Assembly (NCBI GenBank): GCA_017442765.1
Contig: JAFRZC010000102.1
Coordinates: forward strand, 1 to 28,973
Length of the DNA: 28,973 bases
Direction: 5' to 3'
Source: Prevotella sp.
Lineage (GTDB): Bacteria; Bacteroidota; Bacteroidia; Bacteroidales; Bacteroidaceae
Both the position numbers and the translations under genes were made by a program. The notes below the pieces were generated by a model that was given only the letters and a program-made list of their open reading frames with translations, was not told the DNA's origin and ran no database searches. This document shows, piece by piece, positions 1 through 10,503 of the stretch. Each line of letters begins with the position of its first letter. Position 1 is the stretch's first letter.

Positions 1-1899
<1,899 letters not shown>

Positions 1900-1907
1900 G
1901 TGGAATT

Positions 1908-3899
1908 ATGAGATTGAATAAGAAAATCCTGTTAGTGTCATTAGTGCTTGGTATGACAACGTTTGCACATGCACAAGGTCCCGAGACGGTCTATCGTCCC
2001 GAGGGAACCAAGTTTACTGTTTTCGCCCCCGCCAACGCCGGGCAGGTTGTGTTGAGGCTTTACAACGATGGTCTCGGTGGAAAGGCTGTCAAGACCGTAA
2101 GGATGAAGCGCGACCAGACAAAGCCGTCGCACTGGACGACCTATGTGAAAGGCGACCTGAAAGGCAAGTTCTACACTTTTGAGGTTGGCAAGTTGGGTAA
2201 GGAGACCCCGGGCATCTTTGCCCGTGCCGTAGGTGTGAACGGTCAGCGTGGTGCCATTGTCGATATGCGCGACACCGAGCCCGAGGGGTGGGAGTGGGAT
2301 GCGCGGCCGGAGTTGAAGTCGCCTGCCGACCTTGTCATCTATGAGATGCACCATCGCGATTTCTCTATCGACCCTGTCGCAGGCTTCCAGCATAAAGGTA
2401 AATTCCTTGCGCTCTCTGAGCCGAAAGCCATTGAACACCTGCAAGAGCTGGGTGTGAACGCCGTGCATATCCTGCCCTCGTTCGACTATGCCTCGGTAGA
2501 TGAGACACGCATCGATCCCGACCTCTATTACGAACACGCATACGAAGCACTGCCCGAGGGTGTCGTTCCAGCAAAGGCCGACTTCACACCTCAGTACAAT
2601 TGGGGCTACGACCCGGTGAACTATAACGTCCCCGACGGTTCCTATTCCACCGACCCCTACGACCCCGTTGTGCGCATCAAGGAGTTCAAGCAGATGGTCC
2701 ATGCCCTTCATGAAGCAGGCATCCGTGTTATCCTCGATGTGGTCTATAACCATACGTTCGACATCGACGGGAGCGGATTCCAGCGCACCTATCCCGATTA
2801 TTTCTACCGCAAGAACGCTGATGGCACCTACAGCAACGGTTCAGGTTGCGGCAACGAGACTGCCTCTGAGCAGGACATGATGCGCCTCTTTATGATTGAG
2901 AGTGTGCGATATTGGATTAACGAGTACCACATCGACGGCTTCCGCTTCGACCTCATGGGCATCCACGACATTCATACGATGAACACCATCCGCAAGATTG
3001 TTGACATGATTGATCCCACGATCTTCATCTATGGTGAGGGGTGGAGTGCAGGTTCGTGTGCCTATCCTTATGAGAAACTGGCTATGAAGGCACATATCAG
3101 GCAGATGCCGCGTATTGCCGCTTTCTCCGATGATATTCGCGATGCTTTGCGTGGTCCGTTCTCAGACGACACGAAGGGAGCTTTCCTTGCTGGTATTGCA
3201 GGCGAGGAAGAGAGTCTAAAGGCAGGAATAGCCGGAATGATTCAGCATCCGCAGGTCGATTATAGCAAAGTGAATTATTCAAAGGAGCCGTGGGCCGACG
3301 AGCCGACGCAGATGATTTCTTATGTCAGCTGCCACGACGACATGTGTCTTGTCGACCGCCTGAAGACCGAGCTGCCGGGAATCAGCGAGGATGAGCTTAT
3401 CCGTCTCGACCTGCTGGCACAGACCGCCGTCTTCACCTCGCAGGGAGTGCCCTTTATGCTGGCAGGAGAAGAGATGTTGCGCGACAAGAAGGGCGTACAC
3501 AACTCCTTCAACTCGCCCGACTCTATTAACGTCATGCCCTGGTCGCATCTGGAGCAGTATCCGCAGGTGTTCGCCTATTACAAGAACCTCATTGCTCTGC
3601 GTAAGGCTCATCCCGCCTTCCGCCTTGGCAGTGCCGAGCTGGTGCGCAAGCATCTCGAGTTTCTGCCCGCGGCCGACTGCCTTGTCGCTTTCCGTCTGAA
3701 AGACCATGCCGGTGCTGACGAGTGGAAAGACATCATTGTCATCCTCAATGCCAACCGCGAGGCCGTGCATGTCGATATTCCCGAAGGCGATTGGACGATT
3801 GTCTGCTGTGATGGTGTCATCAATCCCGATGGACTTGGGCAGATGAGCGGCGGCACCATCAATGTCGATCCCCAGTCGGCACTTATCCTCCACAACTGA
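1908..3899 (+). CDS. pulA: Secreted type I pullulanase (GH13 with N-terminal CBM48-like domain)
   Basis: Debranching enzyme that cleaves alpha-1,6 links in pullulan, glycogen or limit dextrins. Length is 663 aa. Residues 1-22 form a signal peptide ending AHA; about 25-110 is a CBM48-like beta-sandwich (TKFTVFAPANAGQVVLRLY); the catalytic barrel follows. The type I pullulanase signature YNWGYDP is present near residue 230. GH13 catalytic residues are visible: nucleophile D348 in DGFRFDLMG, acid/base E377 in YGEGW, and the transition-state Asp D477 in SCHDDM. A small C-terminal beta-domain ends the protein. It starts 8 bases after susB, so it is probably on the same mRNA. No hairpin terminator is obvious straight after it, but a long inverted repeat lies at 3965-4017. 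Exact specificity (pullulanase versus isoamylase-like) rests on the YNWGYDP motif. Confidence 0.93.
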   Translation: MRLNKKILLVSLVLGMTTFAHAQGPETVYRPEGTKFTVFAPANAGQVVLRLYNDGLGGKAVKTVRMKRDQTKPSHWTTYVKGDLKGKFYTFEVGKLGKETPGIFARAVGVNGQRGAIVDMRDTEPEGWEWDARPELKSPADLVIYEMHHRDFSIDPVAGFQHKGKFLALSEPKAIEHLQELGVNAVHILPSFDYASVDETRIDPDLYYEHAYEALPEGVVPAKADFTPQYNWGYDPVNYNVPDGSYSTDPYDPVVRIKEFKQMVHALHEAGIRVILDVVYNHTFDIDGSGFQRTYPDYFYRKNADGTYSNGSGCGNETASEQDMMRLFMIESVRYWINEYHIDGFRFDLMGIHDIHTMNTIRKIVDMIDPTIFIYGEGWSAGSCAYPYEKLAMKAHIRQMPRIAAFSDDIRDALRGPFSDDTKGAFLAGIAGEEESLKAGIAGMIQHPQVDYSKVNYSKEPWADEPTQMISYVSCHDDMCLVDRLKTELPGISEDELIRLDLLAQTAVFTSQGVPFMLAGEEMLRDKKGVHNSFNSPDSINVMPWSHLEQYPQVFAYYKNLIALRKAHPAFRLGSAELVRKHLEFLPAADCLVAFRLKDHAGADEWKDIIVILNANREAVHVDIPEGDWTIVCCDGVINPDGLGQMSGGTINVDPQSALILHN

Positions 3900-3964
3900 T
3901 GGAGATTACCGGCAGCAAACCATCTGGATAAAGAAGATTTTGGTACTCTGCTGAAGCTTTCGGC

Positions 3965-4017
3965 GCAATTATGTTCGTAAAATTATTTATTTTACATAAT
4001 TTTATTTGCATAATTGC
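3965..4017. repeat. Nested 9+9 bp inverted repeat upstream of the ATPase gene
   Basis: Outer arms at 3965-3973 and 4009-4017 are perfect 9-bp complements (GCAATTATG / CATAATTGC). Inner arms at 3978-3986 and 3996-4004 are also perfect 9-bp complements (TAAAATTAT / ATAATTTTA). They are separated by a 4-base internal loop on each side. The right side contains the -33 box of the next promoter (4005-4008). It could be an operator, a weak terminator for the susB-pulA mRNA, or the edge of an inserted module. Confidence 0.6.
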
Positions 4018-4036
4018 ACCGAAAGTATTATCTTTG
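4005..4036 (+). promoter_or_regulatory. Bacteroidetes promoter for the AAA ATPase gene
   Basis: TTTG at 4005-4008, then exactly 20 bases, then TATCTTTG at 4029-4036. This is a full match to the Bacteroidetes primary sigma factor pattern TTTG-N19-21-TAnnTTTG. It places transcription start near 4043, which rules out the earlier TTG at 4014 as the start codon. Confidence 0.85.
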
Positions 4037-4070
4037 CAGCGATAAAAATCTTAAAAAAGGAGGCAATGCC

Positions 4071-5201
4071 ATGCAACTTAATCCATTTATCATTGCAGGA
4101 AAGATTCCATCTGAATACTTTTGTGATAGGGAAAACGAGTCTAAGCAACTGATTACAAACATCAATAATCAGACTAACACTGTGCTGATTTCCCCCCGGC
4201 GTGTCGGGAAGACTGGTCTTGTGAATTATTGTTTTGAGAAACCAGAAATTGCTGAAGAATACATTACCATTGCTATTGATATTCTCCACACCACCACATT
4301 GAAAGAGTTTATCCTCGAGTTGGGCAATGCTGTTTATCGCTCTGTGGCTAAGCGGAGCGACCGGATGATGAAACTTTTTGCGACTACATTGCGATCTCTT
4401 AGTGCGGCTTTTGGCTACGACCCGATTTTCAATACGCCCACATTCGATATAAAACTTGGCGACATCACTGCTCCTCAGTACACGTTGGAAGAGATATTTC
4501 GCTATATAGAGGGTGCGGAGAAGCGTTGTGTTATTGTTATTGACGAGTTCCAACAGATTACGAACTATCCGGAAAAGAATGTGGAAGCCTTGCTGCGGTC
4601 ACACATCCAGCGAATGACTAATGCTAACTTCATCTTTGCCGGTAGCCAACGCCACATCATGGGAGAGATGTTCCAGTCGTCCAGTCGTCCATTTTATATG
4701 AGTACCACCTTGTTGTCGTTGGCTCCAATCCAGTTGGGAATATACTCAGATTTTGTGAAAAAGCACTTCGCTGCGAAAGGAAAAGATATTGATGCGATGG
4801 CGATTAGGAAAGTTTATGATATTTTCGATGGTGTGACCTTCTATCTTCAGCGCATCATGCACGATGCCTTTGCCGTTACGTCTGAGGGAGCAGTGTGCGG
4901 TCAAGATCAGGTGGACGATCTTATCAAACGATTGATAGACGAAAGCAGTTTGCGCCTTCGTGAGCAATTGGCCTTTATCTCCGAACAGCAGAAAGAACTG
5001 CTCTATGCCATCAGCAACGAGGGCGTGGCAGAGCGTATAACCTCATCTGATTTCATCAAGCGCCATCGTTTAAAATCAGCCAGTGCTGTGCAGTCGGCCA
5101 TGAAAAAACTACTGGAGTACGACATCATCACAGAGCGGGAACGTCGTTATACCATTGCCGACCCTCTTCTACGCCTCTGGCTCAGAAGAGCAAAAGACTG
5201 A
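4071..5201 (+). CDS. AAA-family ATPase with C-terminal winged helix (archaeal ATPase/DUF234 type)
   Basis: Predicted cytosolic P-loop ATPase, 377 aa from this ATG. I chose this start because a strong ribosome binding site (AAGGAGG, 4058-4063 region) precedes it and the longer frame from TTG 4014 begins inside the promoter. Walker A is SPRRVGKTGL near residue 40, Walker B is CVIVIDEFQQ near residue 145, and a sensor-1-like FAGSQ follows near residue 180. The last 80 residues look like a winged helix (SSDFIKRHRLKSASAVQSAMKKLLEYDIIT, split in two helices) ending in LLRLWLRR, typical of this family. Base composition is visibly AT-richer than the starch genes on both sides, suggesting acquisition. 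It has its own promoter and no operon partner. These proteins occur in many paralogous copies in Bacteroidales and their role is not known; some resemble regulators or mobile passengers. I do not assign a function beyond ATPase. Confidence 0.85.
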   Translation: MQLNPFIIAGKIPSEYFCDRENESKQLITNINNQTNTVLISPRRVGKTGLVNYCFEKPEIAEEYITIAIDILHTTTLKEFILELGNAVYRSVAKRSDRMMKLFATTLRSLSAAFGYDPIFNTPTFDIKLGDITAPQYTLEEIFRYIEGAEKRCVIVIDEFQQITNYPEKNVEALLRSHIQRMTNANFIFAGSQRHIMGEMFQSSSRPFYMSTTLLSLAPIQLGIYSDFVKKHFAAKGKDIDAMAIRKVYDIFDGVTFYLQRIMHDAFAVTSEGAVCGQDQVDDLIKRLIDESSLRLREQLAFISEQQKELLYAISNEGVAERITSSDFIKRHRLKSASAVQSAMKKLLEYDIITERERRYTIADPLLRLWLRRAKD

Positions 5202-5391
5202 AACTTTTAGGGATAATAGAAGTTGTCTATTCTATTTTATTTTTATACTTTGTTCTAATATGCTATTCTTAATAATGGCGTTAGGGGCATATTGATTTGT
5301 GAGCGATTCTATAATAACTCTTTTAGATACAGGCAATTGCGGGCTTATTGCATAATTCCTTATATCGAACTCACGTTAGAGTAGTTTTATA
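5202..5391. other. AT-rich convergent intergenic region
   Basis: No gene seen. A weak hairpin at 5215-5231 (AATAGA, 5-base loop, TCTATT) followed by a T-rich run may end transcription of the ATPase gene. The 10-mer TTGCATAATT at 5348-5357 is an exact copy of the one at 4006-4015 in front of the ATPase gene. Confidence 0.4.
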
Positions 5392-6072
5392 TCAGATATT
5401 CTCTCTAAGCTGCTTAGTTTCGTTTTCTATTCGCTTCCTGTTTTCATCCCGTTTTAGGGAGTCCCTTTTGGTAAAGATGCTGTCAAGGGTTTTTGCCATA
5501 GCATCATGTGCGTAGGCTATGAGTACACTGTCAGTTATGTGGTAAATGCGATGTTGCGGGTCTAAATGATATTTCCGGTTAATAATGATACTTTGCGTTT
5601 TGAACGTCCAGAAGTAGGTTTCATTATAACGTCCTAATCCCCCAGATTCGACAGGTTCTTTTTTATAATATCTGTCGTTGAATGTCTCTATGAAGAACTT
5701 ACATAATCCCCATGATTCTGACAATATGCTGATTTTGGCAATACGTCCTTTTAGAACATCTACATGGATATTTGGAAATTCCGTACGTTTTTTCCCGTCC
5801 CCGTCCATATACGGGATGCTTACACAGCCTTGATATGTATACTCATCTATTGGGTATAGTTTGATACTATCGCCATATAATCCATTGCTATCTATAGATA
5901 GTGAGTCACCTACTTTCAATCCTTTGAACGACAACATGATGTCTGTGTTTCGGTAGCTGTCAACAACCAGTTGCAGACTATCTTTGTTCTCCGACCTTAC
6001 AGAAGTGCCATTGGAGCCACAAGACGTAAGTGCTATAGCTATGGCGACAAAAACTGATGGTAAATATTTCAT
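5392..6072 (-). CDS. Lipoprotein of unknown function
   Basis: 226-aa predicted lipoprotein. The signal peptide MKYLPSVFVAIAIALTSC ends in a lipobox (LTSC, Cys18), so it is probably anchored in the inner or outer membrane facing the periplasm or surface. The mature part begins with a polar Ser/Asn-rich linker, then a beta-rich domain of about 150 residues that I do not recognise (features include GLKVGDSLSID and ILSESWGLCKFF). The last 35 residues are strongly charged (KRDSLKRDENRKRIENETKQ) and likely helical or coiled coil. Base composition is AT-rich like the ATPase gene and unlike the dipeptidase gene upstream. The start lies 45 bases after the dipeptidase stop and no consensus promoter is visible in the gap, so it may be the last gene of that operon. 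Confidence 0.8.
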   Translation of the reverse strand: MKYLPSVFVAIAIALTSCGSNGTSVRSENKDSLQLVVDSYRNTDIMLSFKGLKVGDSLSIDSNGLYGDSIKLYPIDEYTYQGCVSIPYMDGDGKKRTEFPNIHVDVLKGRIAKISILSESWGLCKFFIETFNDRYYKKEPVESGGLGRYNETYFWTFKTQSIIINRKYHLDPQHRIYHITDSVLIAYAHDAMAKTLDSIFTKRDSLKRDENRKRIENETKQLRENI

Positions 6073-6117
6073 GATGATATTCTTCGTAGATGCTATTCTC
6101 TTCAGCTAAATAAGTGC

Positions 6118-7749
6118 TTAGAATCCTGTCCAGGTTTGGCGCCAGAGATGGCGGGCCATTTCGTCCCAGCGGTGGATGGTGGCACCGAAGAAGTCGGCGG
6201 TGTAGCCGTTGAGCAGGGTCTGGGCTTTCGCGGGATTGGTGTCGTGCTGTTTTTGCCATGCATTCTCGATGAATGGCAGCTCGCGCTGACCCTTTTCCAT
6301 GAAGTAGTCGCGTGCGGGTTCCAGTGTCTTTCTGAAGCTGCCCCAGCGCACGGTGGCCAGTCTGTTGGCCTTGCGGTAGTGCCACAGGGCGGCATCGTCG
6401 CGGTCGGTATGCTGTCCGCAGACTTGCAGCATGCGGGGCAGTTCTGTCGTGCCGCTGAAGATGGGGAAGCGCGGACTTTGCCCTGAGTTGTCGAGTGCCA
6501 CCCATGCCACACCGCCCACCTCGTCGGGCAGCCATGAGCGCAGTTGTATCACGGTGCTGTAGGCACACCAGGGCACGCTGACCGTTCGGATGTTTTTCAT
6601 CACCGAGTCGCCTTTGGCGTAGTATATGCAAATCTCATCGGGCCGCATCCAGGGGTTGGCAACGGGCGAGACGATACTGTCGGGCTCATTCTCCGCCAGA
6701 TTACCATCCTTGTCTTTCCGCTTCGGGTTGGGAATAAGAATCCGTCCGCTCAGGTTTTTACTGGTTCCCTCATAGTATGAAGAGAGCAGCTGTGCGACAC
6801 GTGCCACGCTGACCAACGAGTCGGGCCTGATGCTCAGCGGCAGGTTCGTCACGGTGTCTGACAGACAGAGCGAAGGGGCAAGGGCATTCATGATGAAATG
6901 CTCGCGCACGCTGTAGTTCTTCTTCTCGTTCATGTAGTTGCCGCCGCTGAAGGTCTGCCAGAACGAGAACTCGCCCTTTCCGTCCCATAGTTTCAGCTTT
7001 CGCGCCACGTCGAACAGGTTGTCGGAGTACATGTAGTTCTGCTTGTCGGCTGTGTCGATGCGGTCGATGCGTGAGATGTTGGCCGACACGGCGATGTGGT
7101 CGTCGGGAATGCGCACGGCAGCCCATACGCCGCCCACCTTTTTAGCTCCCTCGCCGAAGATTTCGAATATCCACACCTCGTTTTTGTCGGCGATGGTCAG
7201 GCACTCGCCCGAGTCGCCGTAGCCATATCGCTTCACCAAGTCGCCCATCAGTTGGATGGCCTCGCGGGCGGTAGCGCAACGTTCGAGCGCAATGCGTTGC
7301 AGCTCCTCAATCATGAACATGCCGTCCTTGTTTTGCAGTTCTCTGCGGCCCGTGATGGTTGTCTCGCCCATGGCCAGCTGCTTCTCGTTGAGGCAGGGAT
7401 AGGCCGTATCGAGGTAGCGGTAGGTGTGAGCAACCTGCGGGATGCTGCCCCGCCGGTGCATCTTTGTGCTGTCGCTGGCCGACTGCGTATGCATGCGCCC
7501 GTCGAAGATGCCGGTCTCGCTGCCTGCCTTATGGTTGCGGGCGGGCACCATCTGCATCCACGTACGATACCACGAGTCGCAGGTGTGCGACGTGATGACC
7601 GATCCATCAGCCGAGGCCAGCCGTCCCACCATGATGCTCGTGCACGAAAGCGGCGACATGTCCGACGCGCGGTCTTGTGCCCGGTTTGCTGTTGGGTGGC
7701 TCAGTGCCGTGAGCACGGCCAGAGCGGGGAGGAGCTGTCGCTTGTTCAT
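6118..7749 (-). CDS. Secreted C69/U34-family dipeptidase
   Basis: Ntn-hydrolase of the PepD family, which cleaves dipeptides using an N-terminal Cys exposed after propeptide removal. It has 543 aa. Residues 1-24 look like a signal peptide (MNKRQLLPALAVLTALSHP...NRA), so unlike the cytosolic Lactobacillus PepD it should act in the periplasm. The candidate nucleophile is Cys36 in the block SPLSCTSIMVGRLASADGSV, matching the family's CT-x-x-x-x-G-x-x-A-x-x-DGS pattern. Other conserved-looking blocks are TITGRRELQNKDGMFMIEEL and YGYGDSGECLTIAD. The C-terminal third (ALWHYRKANRLATVRWGSF) is also family-like. It sits between two lipoprotein genes on the same strand, 23 bases after the upstream one. 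Likely a peptide-scavenging enzyme; family call secure, substrate unknown. Confidence 0.9.
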   Translation of the reverse strand: MNKRQLLPALAVLTALSHPTANRAQDRASDMSPLSCTSIMVGRLASADGSVITSHTCDSWYRTWMQMVPARNHKAGSETGIFDGRMHTQSASDSTKMHRRGSIPQVAHTYRYLDTAYPCLNEKQLAMGETTITGRRELQNKDGMFMIEELQRIALERCATAREAIQLMGDLVKRYGYGDSGECLTIADKNEVWIFEIFGEGAKKVGGVWAAVRIPDDHIAVSANISRIDRIDTADKQNYMYSDNLFDVARKLKLWDGKGEFSFWQTFSGGNYMNEKKNYSVREHFIMNALAPSLCLSDTVTNLPLSIRPDSLVSVARVAQLLSSYYEGTSKNLSGRILIPNPKRKDKDGNLAENEPDSIVSPVANPWMRPDEICIYYAKGDSVMKNIRTVSVPWCAYSTVIQLRSWLPDEVGGVAWVALDNSGQSPRFPIFSGTTELPRMLQVCGQHTDRDDAALWHYRKANRLATVRWGSFRKTLEPARDYFMEKGQRELPFIENAWQKQHDTNPAKAQTLLNGYTADFFGATIHRWDEMARHLWRQTWTGF

Positions 7750-7772
7750 TGTGTTTGCGGGATGGTTCTTTT

Positions 7773-8366
7773 TCAGTCGAAGTGGAAGTGGAATTCGAGC
7801 TTGTCGCCGTTTATGCTTTTGAACAATCCGTTGTAGGCCTGGAAATAATGCGACTCCTCGTCGTCAGGGTCGCCCGCCTCTTCGAAGATGCCGTCGAACT
7901 GTCCGATGTATTTGCCTTTTAGGAAGGCATTGATGATGCACTTTCCGGTTTTGGGGTTGTAGGAGACGAGCCGCAGCTGCCGTCGGGCACCGTATTCTTT
8001 TGCCTCGGCCATGTCGTAGGGGATATAGCTGCCGGTGGTGCCGTCCATGTCGAACATGAAGCCCGTTCCGCCGACATTGCCCCACATACCCATATAGACC
8101 TTTCTGGTTGCCGACTTTGGCGTGGAAGGTTCTTCGACGGCGGTGTCATACGCTTCGGTCGGGGCAGTGCCCTCCTCGGCAGACGTGCCGGTGCGGTTGG
8201 CATCGGAAAGAGCTTCTGAGACCGCTTTCTGCACTTTCTCTTCTATGAGTTTTTCCGTGTCGGCATTGCTGTCGCCGGCTTTCTTGTCCTGACAGGCTGT
8301 CAGCGCGGTCGCTATCAGCATAAGGGCTGAAAGGCGGAATACTTGTTTTACGATGATTCTTTTCAT
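7773..8366 (-). CDS. Lipoprotein of unknown function with acidic linker
   Basis: 197-aa predicted lipoprotein. I chose ATG 8366 (MKRIIVKQVF) rather than the in-frame ATG at 8405, which lies at the promoter's -7 box. The signal peptide ends in lipobox ALTAC. It is followed by about 60 residues of low-complexity acidic, Thr/Ser/Glu-rich linker containing a short predicted helix (EKLIEEKVQKAVSEAL). The C-terminal domain of about 105 residues is beta-rich with repeated motifs (VYMGMWGNVGGTGFMFDMDG, ICNAFLKG-like IINAFLKGKYIGQFDG, and FKSINGDKLEFHFHFD). I do not recognise the fold. First gene of a probable three-gene operon with the dipeptidase and the second lipoprotein. Confidence 0.8.
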   Translation of the reverse strand: MKRIIVKQVFRLSALMLIATALTACQDKKAGDSNADTEKLIEEKVQKAVSEALSDANRTGTSAEEGTAPTEAYDTAVEEPSTPKSATRKVYMGMWGNVGGTGFMFDMDGTTGSYIPYDMAEAKEYGARRQLRLVSYNPKTGKCIINAFLKGKYIGQFDGIFEEAGDPDDEESHYFQAYNGLFKSINGDKLEFHFHFD

Positions 8367-8402
8367 AATAACTCGGTTAAAGGTTTTCTCTGTGTTCACA
8401 TG

Positions 8403-8434
8403 CAAAAGTAAGTCTTTTTTATGAAATGAGCAAA
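8403..8434 (-). promoter_or_regulatory. Bacteroidetes promoter for the lipoprotein-dipeptidase operon
   Basis: On the minus strand, TTTG (plus-strand CAAA at 8431-8434), 20 bases, then TACTTTTG (plus-strand 8403-8410). Full consensus match. Transcription should start near 8396, about 30 bases before ATG 8366. Confidence 0.8.
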
Positions 8435-8449
8435 TTTTTGGCAGTTACG

Positions 8450-8481
8450 TTTGCATATATCGGATGATTTGATTAGTTTTG
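8450..8481 (+). promoter_or_regulatory. Bacteroidetes promoter for the SusA-like GH13 gene
   Basis: TTTG at 8450-8453, 20 bases, TAGTTTTG at 8474-8481. Full consensus match. Only 15 bases separate its -33 box from that of the divergent promoter at 8403-8434, so a single regulator bound between them could affect both. Confidence 0.8.
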
Positions 8482-8502
8482 CACAAATAAATCTAAACAA
8501 CT

Positions 8503-10419
8503 ATGAGAAAAAGTATATTTGTCATGGCACTGTTGCTCTGTAGTCTGAGCCTTAGTGCAGCGAAGAAAGCCCCGAAGCAGGGCATGGTGACACGCATCGA
8601 CCCGACTGACTGGTACTGCGGGCTGAAGGATGCCTCGTTGCAGTTGATGGTCTATGGTCAGGGCATCCGCGACGCGGAGTTCTCAACCGACTATGCCGGT
8701 GTGCGTGTTGACTCGCTTGTGCGGCTCGACTCGCCCAACTATCTGCTTGTCTATCTCGATATGTCGGGTGCCCAACCGGGTGTGATGAACCTGCAGTTCA
8801 CCCTGAACGGCAAGAAGCAAACCGTGAAATATATGCTGAAGGCCCGTGAGAAGCGTGGCGAGGAGCGCATGGGCTTCACCAATGCCGATGTGCTCTATAT
8901 GCTCATGCCCGACCGCTTCGCCAACGGCGACACCGCCAACGACCAGATAGCCGGCATGAACGCCTACAAGTGCGACCGCACACAGCACTCGTTGCGTCAT
9001 GGTGGCGACCTTGAGGGCATCCGTCAGCACCTCGACTATTTCAATGAGCTGGGTGTGACGGCACTTTGGTTCACACCTGTGCTGGAGAACAACTCGCCCG
9101 ACAACCCCTTCGGCTATTCGACCTATCACGGCTATGCCACGACCGACTACTACCGTGTTGACCCGCGCTTCGGTACGAACGCGGAGTATCGTCGGCTGAC
9201 CGATGAGGCACACGCCAAAGGACTGAAGGTGGTGATGGACATGATTTTCAACCATAGCGGCTTCGAGCATCCTTGGACTCACGACATGCCGTCGAAAGAC
9301 TGGCTCAACCTGCCCGAATGGCTGGAGCAGACAACCGAAAAAGGCTCAAGCGACCCGCGAGGCACCGATTTCCTGCAGACCAGCTATAAGCTCACACCGG
9401 TAAAAGACCCCTACGCCTCGAAAATCGATTTGAAGGAAACGGTGGAGGGATGGTTCGTGCCCACCATGCCCGACCTCAACCAGAAGAATCCGCACGTCAT
9501 CAAATACCTCATCCAGAACTCCGTGTGGTGGATTGAGACCATCGGCATCGACGGCATCCGCATGGACACCTACCCCTATGCCGACGCGGCGGCGATGGCA
9601 AAATGGATGAAGACCATCGACACGGAGTATCCCAATTTCAACGTCGTCGGTGAGACGTGGGTCACCGAGCCCGGCTACACCGCTGCCTGGCAGAAAGACT
9701 CAAAGGCAAGCGAGGAGAACAGTTATCTGAAGACCGTGATGGACTTTACCTTCTTCGACCGTTTGGACAAGGCCCGCTGGGAGGAGACCGACGGATGGTG
9801 GAACGGCTTTAACCGCATCTACAACGGACTGGTCTATGACTATCTCTACCCGACCCCGTCGTCGGTGATGGCGTTCATCGAGAACCACGACACCGACCGC
9901 TTCCTGAAGAACGGCTGCGACACGCTTGCGCTGAAGCAGGCTCTGGGGCTGCTGCTCACCATGAACCGCACGCCACAGCTCTACTACGGTACGGAGATTC
10001 TGATGAACGGCACGAAAGAAAAGACCGACGGCGACGTGCGCCGCGACTTCCCGGGCGGATTTCCGGGCGACACGGCCAACGGCTTTACCGTAGAGGGGCG
10101 CACCGCCGCACAGCAAGCCATGTTCACATGGCTCTCGCGCCTGCTCCACTGGCGGCTGGGCAACGAGGTCATCACCAGAGGCAAGCAGACACAGTTTATT
10201 CCCTATCAGGGAGTCTATGTGATTGCACGGCAGTATAAGGGTCGTACGGTAATGACCATACTTAACGGCACATCGAAGCCTGCCACGTTCTCGGCCAAGC
10301 GCTATGCCGAGATTATCGGCAGCCATGCCGAGGCCCACGATGTCATCACCGGCCGCACCGTGACCCTGAAGGGCGACTTCACTCTCACACCCCGCCAGAC
10401 CCTCATCATCGAGTTCTAA
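8503..10419 (+). CDS. SusA-like GH13 neopullulanase / alpha-amylase
   Basis: Periplasmic amylase that hydrolyses malto-oligosaccharides, cyclodextrins or pullulan. 638 aa with signal peptide MRKSIFVMALLLCSLSLSAA. Residues about 25-120 form the N-terminal beta-sandwich typical of cyclomaltodextrinase/neopullulanase enzymes; the barrel begins at VLYMLMPDRFANGD. Catalytic residues are nucleophile D355 in GIDGIRMDTYPYAD, acid/base E384 in VVGETWVTE, and D463 in FIENHDTDR. FNHSG near residue 249 is the first GH13 conserved region. The C-terminal beta-domain starts near residue 560. It has its own promoter rather than sharing the susB-pulA transcript. The start lacks a Shine-Dalgarno and is preceded by an A-rich leader, as usual for this phylum. 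Resembles SusA in length and layout; exact product profile not determinable from sequence. Confidence 0.93.
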   Translation: MRKSIFVMALLLCSLSLSAAKKAPKQGMVTRIDPTDWYCGLKDASLQLMVYGQGIRDAEFSTDYAGVRVDSLVRLDSPNYLLVYLDMSGAQPGVMNLQFTLNGKKQTVKYMLKAREKRGEERMGFTNADVLYMLMPDRFANGDTANDQIAGMNAYKCDRTQHSLRHGGDLEGIRQHLDYFNELGVTALWFTPVLENNSPDNPFGYSTYHGYATTDYYRVDPRFGTNAEYRRLTDEAHAKGLKVVMDMIFNHSGFEHPWTHDMPSKDWLNLPEWLEQTTEKGSSDPRGTDFLQTSYKLTPVKDPYASKIDLKETVEGWFVPTMPDLNQKNPHVIKYLIQNSVWWIETIGIDGIRMDTYPYADAAAMAKWMKTIDTEYPNFNVVGETWVTEPGYTAAWQKDSKASEENSYLKTVMDFTFFDRLDKARWEETDGWWNGFNRIYNGLVYDYLYPTPSSVMAFIENHDTDRFLKNGCDTLALKQALGLLLTMNRTPQLYYGTEILMNGTKEKTDGDVRRDFPGGFPGDTANGFTVEGRTAAQQAMFTWLSRLLHWRLGNEVITRGKQTQFIPYQGVYVIARQYKGRTVMTILNGTSKPATFSAKRYAEIIGSHAEAHDVITGRTVTLKGDFTLTPRQTLIIEF

Positions 10420-10503
10420 ACGCAACGGGTACCCTTCTAACTACTAAGTTCGTCATCCATTACCCCGGATACCAAAAAAGTATCTTTACATTTGTATCTG
10501 CGA

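Noticed and set aside
4014..4070. Upstream TTG start adding 19 residues to the ATPase
   Set aside because: It lies inside the promoter, upstream of the predicted transcript start, and the ribosome binding site is in front of ATG 4071.
4005..5391. Insertion sequence around the ATPase gene
   Set aside because: No transposase or terminal inverted repeats of an IS; the 10-base direct repeat alone is weak evidence.
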